From assembly GCA_012064415.1 (NCBI GenBank), contig SSNU01000026.1, positions 309,419 to 373,418 of the forward strand: DNA of 64,000 nucleotides, given 5' to 3'. Both the position numbers and the translations under genes were made by a program. This stretch comes from Gyrodactylus bullatarudis. Lineage: Eukaryota > Platyhelminthes > Monogenea > Gyrodactylidea > Gyrodactylidae. Below the pieces are notes generated by a model. That model was given only the letters and a program-made list of their open reading frames with translations. It was not told the origin of the DNA and made no database searches. Shown in pieces: positions 23,880 through 37,000 of this stretch. How positions within the stretch are numbered: the stretch's first letter is position 1; each line of letters starts with the position of its first letter.

Positions 23880-26800
23880 AGAAAATAATTTCTTTACTTC
23901 AATCCAATGATTTAGAGGATAGTTTACACAATAATCCTGTGAACAATAACTCTTGTTTATCACTTGTTGGAAAGAATGTATCCTTTGATCATTCTGTTTA
24001 TCAGGTCGACGATGTCATTGCCGAGGGAGGTTTCGGAATTGTCTATCGAGCAAAATCCTTGAGAAATGAATATTTTGCTCTCAAAAGGCTGTTTGTCAAT
24101 AACCAAATGGATTTATCTACCATAAAAAGAGAGATAACAATAATAGTAATTCTATAATTTTTTCTTATTTATAAAGAGCTCAATCAATCATAAAAATATT
24201 ATAAAATATATGAACTCAAAAATTACGGAGACACACAATGGTGTCTATGAAATTCTACTGTTGACACTTTATTATCCAAAAAATCTGTCCAAATTAATTT
24301 TGGATCGACAAAATAAGAAGAATCGTCTCACTGAAGATGAAATTGTCAAAGTTATTTGTGATATGACCGAAGCCATTGCTCGTCTCCATCATTGTCAAAC
24401 TCCGATTATCCATCGGGATATTAAGATAGAAAATGTCCTGATTGATATTCACGGGAATTATGTTCTATGTGATTTTGGTAGTGCCACTAGCAAAGTTCTT
24501 TCTCCTACGCATCATGGTTATCAGAGGTGTCAAGAAGAAGTAACACGGTTAGTCTTTAAAAATTATCTTATTCTCTCATTTTACTATCGAATATTTTGCT
24601 TAGGTACACAACTATGGCGTATCGAGCACCGGAAATGGTCGATCTATTCACTGAAGGCAGAATGGTTCTGGGCACCCAAACTGACATCTGGGCTCTCGGA
24701 GTTTTATCTTATTGCCTATGCTTTTTCAGTTTACCCTTTGGAGAGATGGGAACGCTGGCCATTCAATCTGGTGTCTTGCCCGTTCCACATAACCAAATAT
24801 CCGAGAGACTTATGAAGCTAATTGGTTTGTTCCCTCTCTTTTGTATCACAACAGAATGAAATCATCAGAAAAAACTAGGTTAAAAATTCAACTAGATCAT
24901 CAACGATCAATTGCAGAATTTCTTCCGTTACTTGAAGAAAATATTGATTTTCTCTAAAAGATTATCATAAATTTTTATAATTACACTTTATTTACAGTAT
25001 ACATGCTAACGTTTGACTGGAAGACAAGACCGGATATCTTTCAAGTAGCTTGGTTATCATTTGCTTTAATCGGAAAACAATCCCCAATAGAGAATCTCAA
25101 TGCAAGTTTTTTTTTCAATACTCCTATATTTTTAACACTTCTTTCCTGTATAAAATTCATCAGATCTTCGTGTAGATTTCGATAAATATTCGAATTTGTT
25201 TTTTTTCCAATTCTAGCTCACATTACGGTATTAAAATTGTCTCTACAATTCGTCCCCTCAAATTTCTGAGCTACCTCTTTTGGTTTAGGAGCTATGCTAT
25301 TTCAATTTTTTTAGTAATACATACATAAAAATTCAAGATTCTTTTCAAAGTTGTCAGACCTAAAATAGTAAAAAAAGCCATATTTTTCAACTATATTTAA
25401 CTTTTTAGAGTTTAAATTCGAATATTTCTCGAAATCAACACACAGTATAAACATTTCCGCTAGTTTCTGTGTAATTTTATTTGATAGAGATGAATAAAAG
25501 TAAATTTCTCTCTTCAAAGCCTGATGCCAACGTTTTTGTTACTCAAAACTAATCACATCTCATGTGAGATATCAATATATTCTATAAAAGTCTTGCATCT
25601 ACTCCTGTATATTCCTATCCCAGATTTATTTTTGGGCCTATATGGGATAATATATTAAATTCAATTTAATCTACTCTTACCTATTTTTATTGAAAATGTC
25701 TATCATTCATTGTGTTGAATCGATATTTGATTCTGATTAGTTAAATTTTAAATTTTTGATCATAATTTGACCTTTAACCTAGAATATGAATCTGCCAAAC
25801 TTTGAAAGCATTCCCCTCCACAGAAACTCGAACGGTAGTTTTATACTCAGTCAAATTAAAAATGGAAATGTAGAAAATCACGAGAAAACACAAAAGTTTG
25901 AATTTCAATCAGACAAAAAGTTGGTTCATTAGAGAGACCCCTTGAAATAATTACATTAAACTTTTAAATGTTTAGAGTTCCCCAAAGAGTTCTTAGTACT
26001 TCAACTGATGGAAAGATTGAACGTCCCCGGCCAAAGACTAACAACCCTGTCAGTAACCAGACAAACCTGTTACTTATTGATAAGCCAAGTGAGTTGCTTT
26101 CTTTTGGCCGTGAATTTACAATAGGGTTCATTATTTACACCCAGAAATACAGTGAAAATGGGAATATTCTTGTTAAATTGTGTTGGACCAATCAAAAGCT
26201 CTTAGGCCTAGCCTTTTCACGAGATTGATTGGCCTTAGAAACAGCATGAATCAAGTGAAGAGATTATAAGTATCAAGAAAAACAAATTATTCTTTGATTT
26301 TTAAGAATTTTTTTTCATAATTCTTATGAAAATTTTAGCAATTTGAGCATCATTATGAAAATGGATAATTATTGATTTTTCTTGAGAAAAATTCACTTAT
26401 TCTTTACCGTTTTCTTGTATATGACTAACCCTTTCTACAAGTTCTTTCACTCACATGTATGATGGATATTTAAATAAGTAAGATTACAATCATTGATGAA
26501 ACATGAATGAATTTTCCAAGGATTTCTTTCAGAATTACAATAAAACTTTCATCTGTTGTCTAACTGTGAGAGCGACAAAATCAGATTCAAAATTAGAATC
26601 GAAAAAGAGTTTATTGAAAAAGACCTAAAAAGGGGCTTGAGTTAAACATTTCAATTACTTCAGACAGAAAATCAATTGATACCAAGAATGTTAGTCTGAA
26701 AGTTTTGAAATCTAAGCCCAACTATTTAAAGATATTAAAAAATAATTAATACAATCAGCATGAAACTCGATCAGCATATTTAAAAATCAGTCTGGTAATT

Positions 26801-29800
26801 ATTTTTTCTCGAATCTGTTGACTAATCATTAACAATGAATATCCTTACTACATACAATAATATTTAAGAATGTATAAATCTGTAATCTTTTAGATGGGTC
26901 ACTTTTTAGATTAGCAATTTAGTAGAACGATTAGGCCAAAATCCTAGGGTTCTGAACCCATTGAACTCTTTCAAACGAAAAATCGTTTAACCAATAAAAA
27001 TGATAGAATTCCAGAACTCTGATTAGTTAACAAAATATAATCCAATAGAATTTCATTAACATGAAAAAATTTCGTTCTTCCTACTGCCTCTATCTGAATG
27101 GGTGCAAAGGGTTCAGAACGCTACAAAATCCCATTTCAGTAGGATGAGATTTCAAAATGTACCAGAAATCAGGTCCAATTTTGAATTTTAATCCTCATTA
27201 GGTGAAAATCAAGACCCCTGGCAAATGCAGAGCAAAGTTTTCGATGAAGAAGATCACGTGAGTCTACGTAGAAAATAGTCAAGTCAATTTCACACCTGAT
27301 GATGTCACATCTGCACAAAGCTCAACTTTATCTCGAAGCCCTAACTATGATTAGTCGAATCAAGTGTAAATTTATCATATTTGAGCTTTATAAGAATTAT
27401 CTCTTGACTTAAACTTGAGAATAAGAAGTAGTTCTTATTGGTTCATGCGAAAGAACGTAACATTTTCTACAAGATGGGCTCAAGTTTCAAATGTGTCATA
27501 ATTAGGGCCTCAAAAATAGTACCGAATAAATTAAACTGTTGCATATTTTACAAAATAAATCCTTATAGTTAAAATTTTTAATTCTATGTAAAAATTTTTG
27601 ACTTGCTATCAGCTTACACGATAAAATACTGCTAGCCCATTCATCAAAAATTTTGATAGGTCGTTTACTAGTTGAAGATTACTTTAGTACTCTGAGACTT
27701 AATTCAGAAAAATAGTTCAAAAAATTACCGGGACCACAGTTAAGTGCAGAAATAGTACCAGCTATCTTTAAATTGGGACAAGATAGCCAGATTTTTTCTT
27801 CAGATTATTGCAACTCAGCCAGTCCTCTGTCTAGAGTAAAAATAGACCAATTAGTACTTTTTTGAGGCCCTAGTCATAATCAACCATTACTTGTAAGGAT
27901 GAATTGACTGTGTTGAATTATTAGTTGAAGATATTTGTAAATATTTGTAGTTAATATCGACTGATTTTGAGAACGTTTTTTCGATAAGAAAGCCTTTTTG
28001 ATGCTAAATTTACCGTATTACTTATGAGCAACTACAATAAATAATAACTAGGGCCCCAAAAAGTAGATTAAAATAGGGAAAAAACAGTTTTCAGAAAAAA
28101 TTTTCATCTTTAGCCACGGTAAATTCATCAATGAATGTTACGCGGTACTTCAGGGCTTTTCTATAATGCTTGATGTGACATTTTAATCAATATGAATAAC
28201 CATTCGGCAAAAAAATTAGAAAATGGGGGGTGGTATTGATATCTTCTCTATGATTGTTCCATCACTTGGTATACTTGACGAGGACCAATAGGAGTAGAGA
28301 TAGAATGTGAGAGATAGTCAAATGTAGAAATAATCATTTATAATAGTCTATTATTATTTTAGGCTTTTAACAATGAAATAGGCCAAAAAAGTCGTTTATA
28401 AAATCATATTCAATAGGTATAACGTAACAAAAATGATCTGAAATGGCATATTACATAATATAGTAATATATAAAATTGAAAAGTCATTTTTAGGCTTTTT
28501 GAGGCCCCAGTGATAACTAAAAGATGTGTCCAATTGCATCGAGTTCATACATCATGTATTTTTAGGTATTTTTCCCAAGAATTTCTCCCACCTGTAAACA
28601 TACATGTAAGTTTAGTTTGTTAGTTAACCTTTTCATCCTTCACATTGGCTATTTCCCTACTGATTCTCATCCAAGCACAATTAAAGCAAAATACTGCCAC
28701 AATTTGAATTTTTTTCATTTTAGATTGTATTGTAATTTGCTAACAAGATTAACACTGGGGGGGGGGAGAGAGAGCTGAATTTCTTTCCATAGACTCGCAT
28801 TCAATATGTTCTCTATCACATTGTTGGTGAGCTACTTTGGGCCTTATTCTAAATAAATCAACTTTCTTCGAATGATTATTAGGCCGGTAAAAAGTCGAAA
28901 TTTGCTAATAAACAGCTCATTTTAGTACTAATGCTACTTAAGGTTTCAAGTAATCTTTTTTTATAAGTGAGATAAAATGTCGATAAATGTCGAAAATTTA
29001 ATCCATAACTGTAACAATCCCTTAGATCAATGACTGATACTGTAAATAATTCTTTTGAAAAATTCCTTATTTTCGAATCCATCCAATGAAAATTAAGAAA
29101 CTAATTTTCTAGTCTTTTTGTTAATTTACTGACATAAGTGATGACTACAATCAAGTGGTTGGCATGTGTGGAATGGTCTTTCTCAATGCTCAAAAATGTT
29201 CTAACAAATAACGAATTATTCAAGACTGGCAATCTAAAAGAGCAATTTTATATTCGCTTAATTATATCACACTATTTTTGAAAGATTAATAAATTTAATT
29301 TAATAGGCTCATATCCTCGTAATTTACCTAGAAAACGATGTCGATTTCGTGAAGTAAAAAATGTCGAGAATAAATTTCAAATCTTAAAGAAGCGTCAAAT
29401 TCCCATTTTTTTGAACTTCGAGTTGAAAAATTTTGCTGACTTCAAAGTGAGAGAGTGATCAAAAGTTGATTTTTAGGATCACAATAAAACAAGAAAACCG
29501 ATGAACTTGTCATTTTTCAGGGATTTTGGATCATCGAAATTGATTTTTAATTTGTGAAAATGATCATGAGAGGATTGTTCTCAAAATATATATGGTTTAT
29601 TTGATTTCTTTGACTAATTGTAATCATAAAAATTAATTTTTGGCTACACTTTGCAATCAGCAAACATTTTCAAGTTGAAAAAATGAGAATTTGGTGCTTA
29701 AAAGTTTTTTTCTCCGTATCTTGAAAGTGGATCTTATTTTATTCGATTTCTTGATGAAAAAATTGAGAATTTAATAAAAATCATGAATTCCCATCTTCAT

Positions 29801-30545
29801 ATTAAGTAGCTTTATTTCCCAGGGTCATAGATAAAATGTCAAATAAATCGATTAATCATACCCATAGAATTCAAATTTAAAGGTGCCTGAAATTAATCTG
29901 CGAAAGCTTCAAAGATGGGCAATCTTTTGAACGATATCTCATGAACTAAAAATAATAGCGTTAAGGGTTAAGGAACGGGACTCGGAATCAGCTTTAATTT
30001 CTGCACCAGTAAATGAATGTTGGATGAAAGACCTTTCATGAGACCAACCCAGTTTAAGTACCAATTGCCTCAAAAGATTTTCGACCAGTTGATATAAAAT
30101 TTGGCAATTTAGAAATTTTTATTGTTTTCAATGTTGAGATAAAACATCGTTTTTCCCATTTTTCCTATTATCTCCCATAGAGAAACAAATCGTAATCACT
30201 ATTTATCATTCATTAAAAATTGAGTGATTATTGAAAAAAAATTCTTCATATTAGTCTTTTCTGTATTAGATTTGGAATATGGTGCTTTTTTAGTTTTTAA
30301 CGGACAATTTGAACATATTTTTTTCAAAATGCTTTCATTCAGTTTAAAACGGTTACAGCCAATTTTTTAAATTATCAAACTTATCATATGACAGTCTACT
30401 TTAAAGTGCCTAAAAAGTTATTTAACCTCGTTAAGTATTTTTCACATCTTTCTAGACTGATTGGTTAGCCGCATTCGAAAAAGTTCCACCCGGAGATATT
30501 CAGGCGGACATTGAAAATGCCTTCAAGTCTAGCAACAACTTTTAG
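23876..30545 (+). CDS. AAK1/BIKE-type (NAK family) Ser/Thr kinase, eight exons
   Basis: Numb-associated kinase; family members phosphorylate the AP-2 mu subunit and regulate clathrin-mediated endocytosis. Exons: 23876-24145, 24177-24547, 24604-24824, 24998-25105, 25164-25197, 25976-26088, 27202-27257, 30456-30545; all join in phase to 420 aa. Kinase features: AEGGFG loop (49-54), FALK lysine 70, HRDIKIEN (169-176), DFG (189-191) followed by SAT as in AAK1, YRAPE (220-224), and the family block RPDIFQVAW. The short tail contains DPW (377-379), an AP-2 alpha-ear binding motif. Introns are 31, 56, 173, 58, 778, 1113 and 3198 nt. The kinase exons are secure; the 34-nt exon 5 and the last three exons rest on splice signals and phase. 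Vertebrate AAK1 is over twice as long, with a long Gln/Pro tail absent here. Confidence 0.88.
27495..27880. mobile_element. hAT-type MITE with perfect 8-bp duplication
   Basis: A 370-bp element (27503-27872) with inverted ends starting TAGGGCCTCAAAAA; the right end is the complement of TAGGGCCTCAAAAAAGTACT. It is flanked by identical 8-bp sites GTCATAAT at 27495-27502 and 27873-27880, as expected for hAT transposition. No open frame. It sits in the last intron of the kinase gene, and its inner sequence matches 59752-59870 in inverted orientation. Confidence 0.85.
28041..28517. mobile_element. Second hAT-type MITE, older
   Basis: About 461 bp (28049-28509) with related inverted ends (TAGGGCCCCAAAAAG on the left; complement of TGGGGCCTCAAAAAG on the right). 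The flanking octamers ATAATAAC and GTGATAAC agree at six of eight positions, as for an aged duplication. It lies 169 bp from the first MITE in the same kinase intron. Confidence 0.7.
29340..29825. repeat. Foldback family copy in the kinase intron
   Basis: Contains segments shared with 58344-59090 (GAGTTGAAAAATTTTGCTGA, then a CTTCAAAG and GATCAAA region) and, at 29740-29822, the terminal arm TTTCTTGATGAAAAAATTGA followed by ATGAATTCCCATCTTCAT. Degenerate. Confidence 0.55.
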
Positions 30546-31097
30546 ACAGAATCAATCTTCCCAAGTCAGAATCTCTTGAACCCTTCCCCTCTTATTCGCA
30601 TTATACATTATTCAAAATTCTATTTATCACAGGAACATAAACTTTGGCAAAGTTCAAGCCCAATTTTTTTTAAATTGAATACATGAATATTTAACTAGTC
30701 ATCATCTCTTGTTTAAATTCTTCCACAATGCACCAAATTCAATTTCTCTCAGTTTTCAATTGACTATTTGAATGAAACAAAAATAGAAGAAATAGAATAG
30801 CTTTAGTTAAACAGACAAGTTTTATATAAGAATATTTTTAATAATGGTTAAAATCGTTTGGAATCGGACAATTTTAGGTTATTCTTGTATCACTGAGTTT
30901 GACAGAATATCATCAAAATTACTAAAAGGGAGATATATACATTCATTAATTGATTATTTCAAGTTATGTTAAATAAGATATATAGTGTTGTAGGAGTTGA
31001 ACCAACCAGAAGAGCAAAGAGACAACTCTGTAAAAATTAATTTATATTTATTTTTCTTTTCACATCGGCAAATTCAAAGGCAGATTGTGGAGGGGAT

Positions 31098-34000
31098 TTA
31101 TCGAAACTTTTTGCGAAGTTTAGCTAAAAGATCACCCCCTGGTTTCGGCTTATTATTCTGGAGAGATTTTGTGGCCAAAAGTCCACGGGTACCATCAGGG
31201 TGACTCATATTCTTGGGTATAAGTATTTGACTACCCTGCGTTCGACTCGACGATGAGGTTGGATTTGTTCTGGCCGGCCTGGAGATTGAATGTGATTGAA
31301 GTGGAAAAGATTTACGCTGTGTATTTCTAGGGTTGATTGCATCTACTGTTAGTGTGGTTCTTTGGGCTGAAAAATATATGAATATTTCAATTTACTTATA
31401 AAAAATATCTATTCTATTTTGATTTGGTGAAATTTCGAGAGTATTGATTGGTTCATTCTTGGGCTTTGAACTTAAGAGTTTTATATTTTTTTAATTTTAA
31501 GCCAAGTTGATAATTTAATATCGGTCGAGAATGGCGGATCTCTGAGAAAATTAATTATTGTTTGATTCTGATTCTAAATCCCCTCTCCAGACGACTTATT
31601 TCCGAAATGATAAACAAAGTGAAGGATTTATTAGAAATCAAAATTTTTACGAATCTGTATGATGATATTATTTTCGAAAATTTTAATTCAGTCAACCGAG
31701 TATCAAGATGAGCAAGCTATATTTTATTGCTGAATAGCTTGTTAATCTTGAGACGTGGTAACAAGTTTAGTCTTAAGACTACCTGATAGTAACAGTTGGT
31801 CTTGTCAGGCAGAAACTTTTGCGATAATTAGAGTACTCTACGATCGACTATCGTTTATTTTATAAAGAATGATCCGTGTATTCGAATACTTTCAGTATGA
31901 ATTTCGTTAATTATACATTCAATGGACATTGTTAATTCGAGAAAGAGTCTAGCTTTGAATTTGCTAATGAAAAAAGAGAAAAACGAAAAGAAATTCTTCA
32001 CAAACTGCCTCCAGTTCTAGACAGAAGAAATATTCTTTAAAATCAATCAATTCAATAGTGTTAGAAAAGAAATCTTGAACTTGTATTACAGTACGAAATG
32101 TGTACTTTATGTCAAAAATCACCATTTCCTTTCTAGCCTCTTCTTATTTAAATAATAATACAACCTTTTTTTACTTATAAGTAGGCATGATTCAACTCAG
32201 ATAACCTGATAAGACATGATACAGAAACTTTTAAATTAACAATGGTAAACCATATATATTACTAGCTGATTTATGATTGGTCGAAATGTGTAGCCATCAT
32301 AAGTTTTCTTACATTGACCAGAACTATGTTTAGAATAGTGAATTTGAACCGGGAAACAGTTCTCAGTACAATATGCATCCAAATTTCAAACCAAATAGAG
32401 ACGTTAGAAATAAACGTGTTTAATGATTCAGGACTCAACTACTCAAAATTCACAAAACCAGACTCGTGTACATAAAATTTTTAAAAGATATTGATTTTAT
32501 GTAACAGAAACAGATCCATTTAATCAATAATTACTTATAAAGTAACCTGAATTGCTAGGCTTTTCTTTGTTTAAATAAATAAGAATAAAGAATGAGCTTG
32601 AATCAATTCGAAAATTATTATGAATTAGATATTATTATTAGTTTAAACGGGAAAACGTTCGAAAGTCATATTATCAGTATATATAAACCTAGTTGACATG
32701 AAGATGAGAATTTACTATTTGTTATTCATCAAATAATTTTTTGAATTCTTAAACGGAATGAGCTAATAAGATGTGGATATTCGAAAAGATGCCGAAAAAA
32801 TTCAATCTGACCAAAATGAGGCCGTTTTTCGAATTTCGAAAATGTACCAAATTTTTATCCATTTCGATGATTTGAAGCAGTTAAGTGATGATATTTGGGA
32901 TCAAAATTGAACGAAGAATTCGAATTAACCTGTAGAAGTTCACTGAAGTTCGTCATTACTGTGGGAAATCGAACCATTTGAATTTTCCGATTATCACGAA
33001 GGCAAATTATCCAAAATCATGAAGTCTATGAATCCTGAAAATGATGAATTTAAAGATTGTTTTGATTAAAACAAACTGAAAGGTTCATTGTTACCAAGAT
33101 ATTTCAATCTGATGTAAAATACATTAGAAAAGAGTATATATTATTTATAAATTTGATGGTCAAACTCTTTGTGGATCCAGCGAGAAGAAAATTAAAGACT
33201 CTCCCGAATGTTGCAACGTGAATTTTCTTTAAACTCTATCTTGACTGACACAACATGCTTATTAGCAAGCAAAATACCATTTATTTATGAAAAATTATGA
33301 ATAGTCAGAGGAATAGGGTAGCGGAACTTGTTTTTCTTCTTTTGCCAAACAATTCGATTTTGAGAATGAAATCAATCTTGAAGTAAAAGATTTTCCCAAT
33401 CCAATGGGTTTTTTCCAAAAGTAGAAATATCATTCTATCACAAGGCAATGATGCAAATATGTACTTTATTTTAACAAATTTTAGGCAAAACTGTGTTTTC
33501 AAAGGAACCAAAAGTTGCTCGTAAACTTAAACTAACACTTTTAAATAAATAATGTTTACCTAATAGTGTCATAAACAAGGGTACACCATTTATCAAAGGT
33601 TCATCAGATTTCTATTTATTCGAAAAATTGTAAATTATTATCACTATCATTCAAACTTTTGGCACTAATGAACCTTTGAGAAATGTTCATTTGATGTAGT
33701 ATGTAATAAAAATAATAATAATTTTGGATATTAGCCCATCGAATATACCGTACACAGTAGATTTGGACTAAATTCGCCCATCAATATATAAATTTTTTCA
33801 AGGTATATCACTGAAATTGGAAATTATGTATGGTTTCAGAATACGTTGATAACGAATACAATGCAATTTTCTTCAAAAACCAACCTTCACTTTAGAAGTT
33901 ATTGACACATTAAGAGACCATTTTTAGAAGCTGAAAATGGCCAACTTTAATCTTAAAAGATGATTTCCAGCTGATCGCATTTCCGAATTCAACGGGTATG

Positions 34001-37000
34001 GTTTCTCGATAAAAGTTTCTTTCTCTTTTCTCTTTGATCTTTGTGAGTTGTTTTTCAAAAAAAACGTTATTTAAATTTCAAGGAAATTTAAATAATTTTT
34101 TTTCAAGTCATAGCTTATTCGAGAAAATATTAGTTCTGAAAAGTGGCCAATAAATGAGTTTTAGCTTCTTTAGGACAGAATTATGGCTTGAGAAAGTTAC
34201 CTGTCCCATGTATATGACACACTGGGACTTGAAAGGTTAGAAAAGATTCAAGTAAAAGATACAACCAAAAGGTTTTGCACGAATAAATTATGTAAAATAC
34301 TTACCGTTTTGTTCTGCTTTGACCTTGTTCGATGTTCGATTAATGAATTTCTCCAATTTATTTTCACAATCACGTTCTAGCTTTTTGTACAGATCTGATG
34401 GTTTCAATTTGGGGTTCTCTTTCATAATCTTGTTAAAGTTGACCAGGGGATAATCTTTGCCGGCTTGTTTTATCCAATACGGCTGAAGTTCATCGTTATA
34501 TTGCTGAATAATAATAATAGCTATTAGATCCTTTTCTTCTCATATTGAACGAGCCTCAGAATTGGTAACCATCCAAAAAAAGGATTAAAACTGAAAATTT
34601 CAAAAACACTAAAACACAAGTTACAAATATTTTTCAGATATAAATTTAGTTTAGTTGAATTCAGGAATTCAGGCAAGCAAATGGTAAAAAATTTTACGAA
34701 TATCTTTTTTATTTAATATCAGATTTTATTTATAAATATACTAAACGAAAGATTTATTTTTTCGTTTAAATGACAGTTATTTCTTAAACTTAAAATTAGA
34801 ATCTATCATAAAGGTATACAAATTTTAAAGATAATTTTCTCAATTTATCTTCCATTTCAGCACCTGATTGACTAACTAATGCTTTATAGCATTAAAAATT
34901 TTGATATCGAATACAGTGAACTTCCTAAAAAAAGTATATAAAGAAGAGGATCTGACTAAATTATTTAAACCTCTCTACTAATGAGTAATGAGATGAATTT
35001 AAGATTTTTTCTCTCCAAGTCAACCCACTTTAAGTGCTTCTATCTCTCTTATTTCAAGTTCAAATGGGTTGAAAATTCGAACATGTCATCTATGTCTATC
35101 TTTATATCACCGGAATAAATTTCTAATTCATATCTCCTAAAACAACAGAGTTCACTATTTTTGATCCTAGCTCACTGAATTAAACACTATTCGATGCAGA
35201 ATCAAAAGTTGAGTCAGCTGAGTAATTTCCATTGCAAAATATTGCCTGGGGACATTTTTATTAGAACATAAACCCCGTTTCTAATTTTTTAAACTCATTT
35301 CAATTTTTTTTGGAAAATCTATAAGAAAAGTCGTTTTCACAATTGAGAGACCCCCTCTTTTAACCAAGCCAAACAACTACGTCACACTCTTTCTAGCTTA
35401 GTCATCGTATAGAAGACCCCCTTTTTTCCTATTTCACGTTCTGAGGATTTTTTCCTTTTCATTTTTAAACAGAGGAAACTTATTATTTCTCACTCCTATA
35501 ATTCAACTTTTTAACGAAGAATTTTTTCTCTTCAATCAAGAATCTTTATTCAATTAACATAAGATAATTTTTTAAAATAGTGAATGAATGGTGATTCTTT
35601 CCTTGTGCACTTTCGTTCCCTTTAACTTTGGGATTAACATGATCTCTTTTGTCCTTTATCATTCTTAAAGCTGAAAACGACTTTTCTTATAGATTTTCCA
35701 AAAAAATTGAAATGAGTTTAAAAAATTAGAAACGGGGTTTATGTTCTAATAAAAATGTCCCCAGGCAATATTTTGCAATGGAAATTACTCAGCTGACTCA
35801 ACTTTTGATTCTGCATCGAATAGTGTTTAATTCAGTGAGCTAGGATCAAAAATAGTGAACTCTGTTGTTTTAGGAGATATGAATTAGAAATTTATTCCGG
35901 TGATATAAAGATAGACATAGATGACATGTTCGAATTTTCAACCCATTTGAACTTGAAATAAGAGAGATAGAAGCACTTAAAGTGGGTTGACTTGGGGAGA
36001 AAAAATCTTAAATTCATCTCATTACTCATTAGTAGAGAGGTTTAAATATTTTAGTCAGATCCTCTTCTTTATATACTTTTTTTAGGAAGTTCACTGTATT
36101 TTCTTTTGACAACAACCTTGGAAGAAGATTTTTTATAGTTTAAGTAAATCGATCTAATAGCTGGACTTGAAAAAAAACCTGTAAAGAAATAAAATCTGAA
36201 GTGTAGCTTCACCAGATTATGTTCTGTAATCATTTCAAGAGTGATTAAAATCTAGAGTTGGATTTAGTTAAGATTATGATTAGAAAAAAACACGAACTGT
36301 TCAAGAAAGAGCTTACGAATGGACGTTATGCATTCAAACAAGAAAGTTCACCTTGCTATCGTTCAAACTCAACTAGAGAATGATTCAAAATGTTTATCTG
36401 GTCAAGCTTCCCAAAGTATTCATCAATAAATTGAATATCTTTACCAGTGGTGAACCTGAATCATATTTTGATCAAACTCATAAGAGACGTTGTAAGAACC
36501 ATTGAAAAGAAGGAAGAATTTCTAAATTAAAATACACAATCATGCAAAAAAGGAGGTAGCAATAAAATTTGGAGGGCTTGATGTGAAAGTAAGAAATATC
36601 AAAAAAAAATTTTCAGCGTGTAGTTTTCGAGTAATTTGACATTTTGTAGAGAAAAAAGAGTCAAATTTTATCGTATAGTGTTTTCATTTCTCAATGAATA
36701 TTCGTATAAGACATACCATTTTGAAGAGCAGAAAATTAGCTACAAACCTTTGTTTGACCATTTTGAGCTTTGACATATAAATTCCGAGATATTTCCAATA
36801 ATAGTGAAATTTGTTCGAAAATAAAAAAAAATGAAAAAATTCAAAAGCTTTTTTCAGTCCTTTACTAATGGTCAAGAAAATTTTCCTTCAAATTCTAAAT
36901 AGTGTAATAGTGGAATTTAATTTTAATGCTTTTAAATTTCCAAAAAAGTCTTTTATAAGACCTAAATTCGGGAAAATGCGTACAATTTTACGGATTTTTA

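Noticed and set aside
24855..24956. 33-codon frame with an acceptor-like sequence inside a kinase intron
   Set aside because: Inclusion in phase gives an immediate TGA, and relatives have no insertion here; at most a poison exon.
25101..25106. GC donor (GCAAGT) for the end of kinase exon 4
   Set aside because: Phase 0 continuation into the next exon meets a stop; the GT five bases later fits phase.
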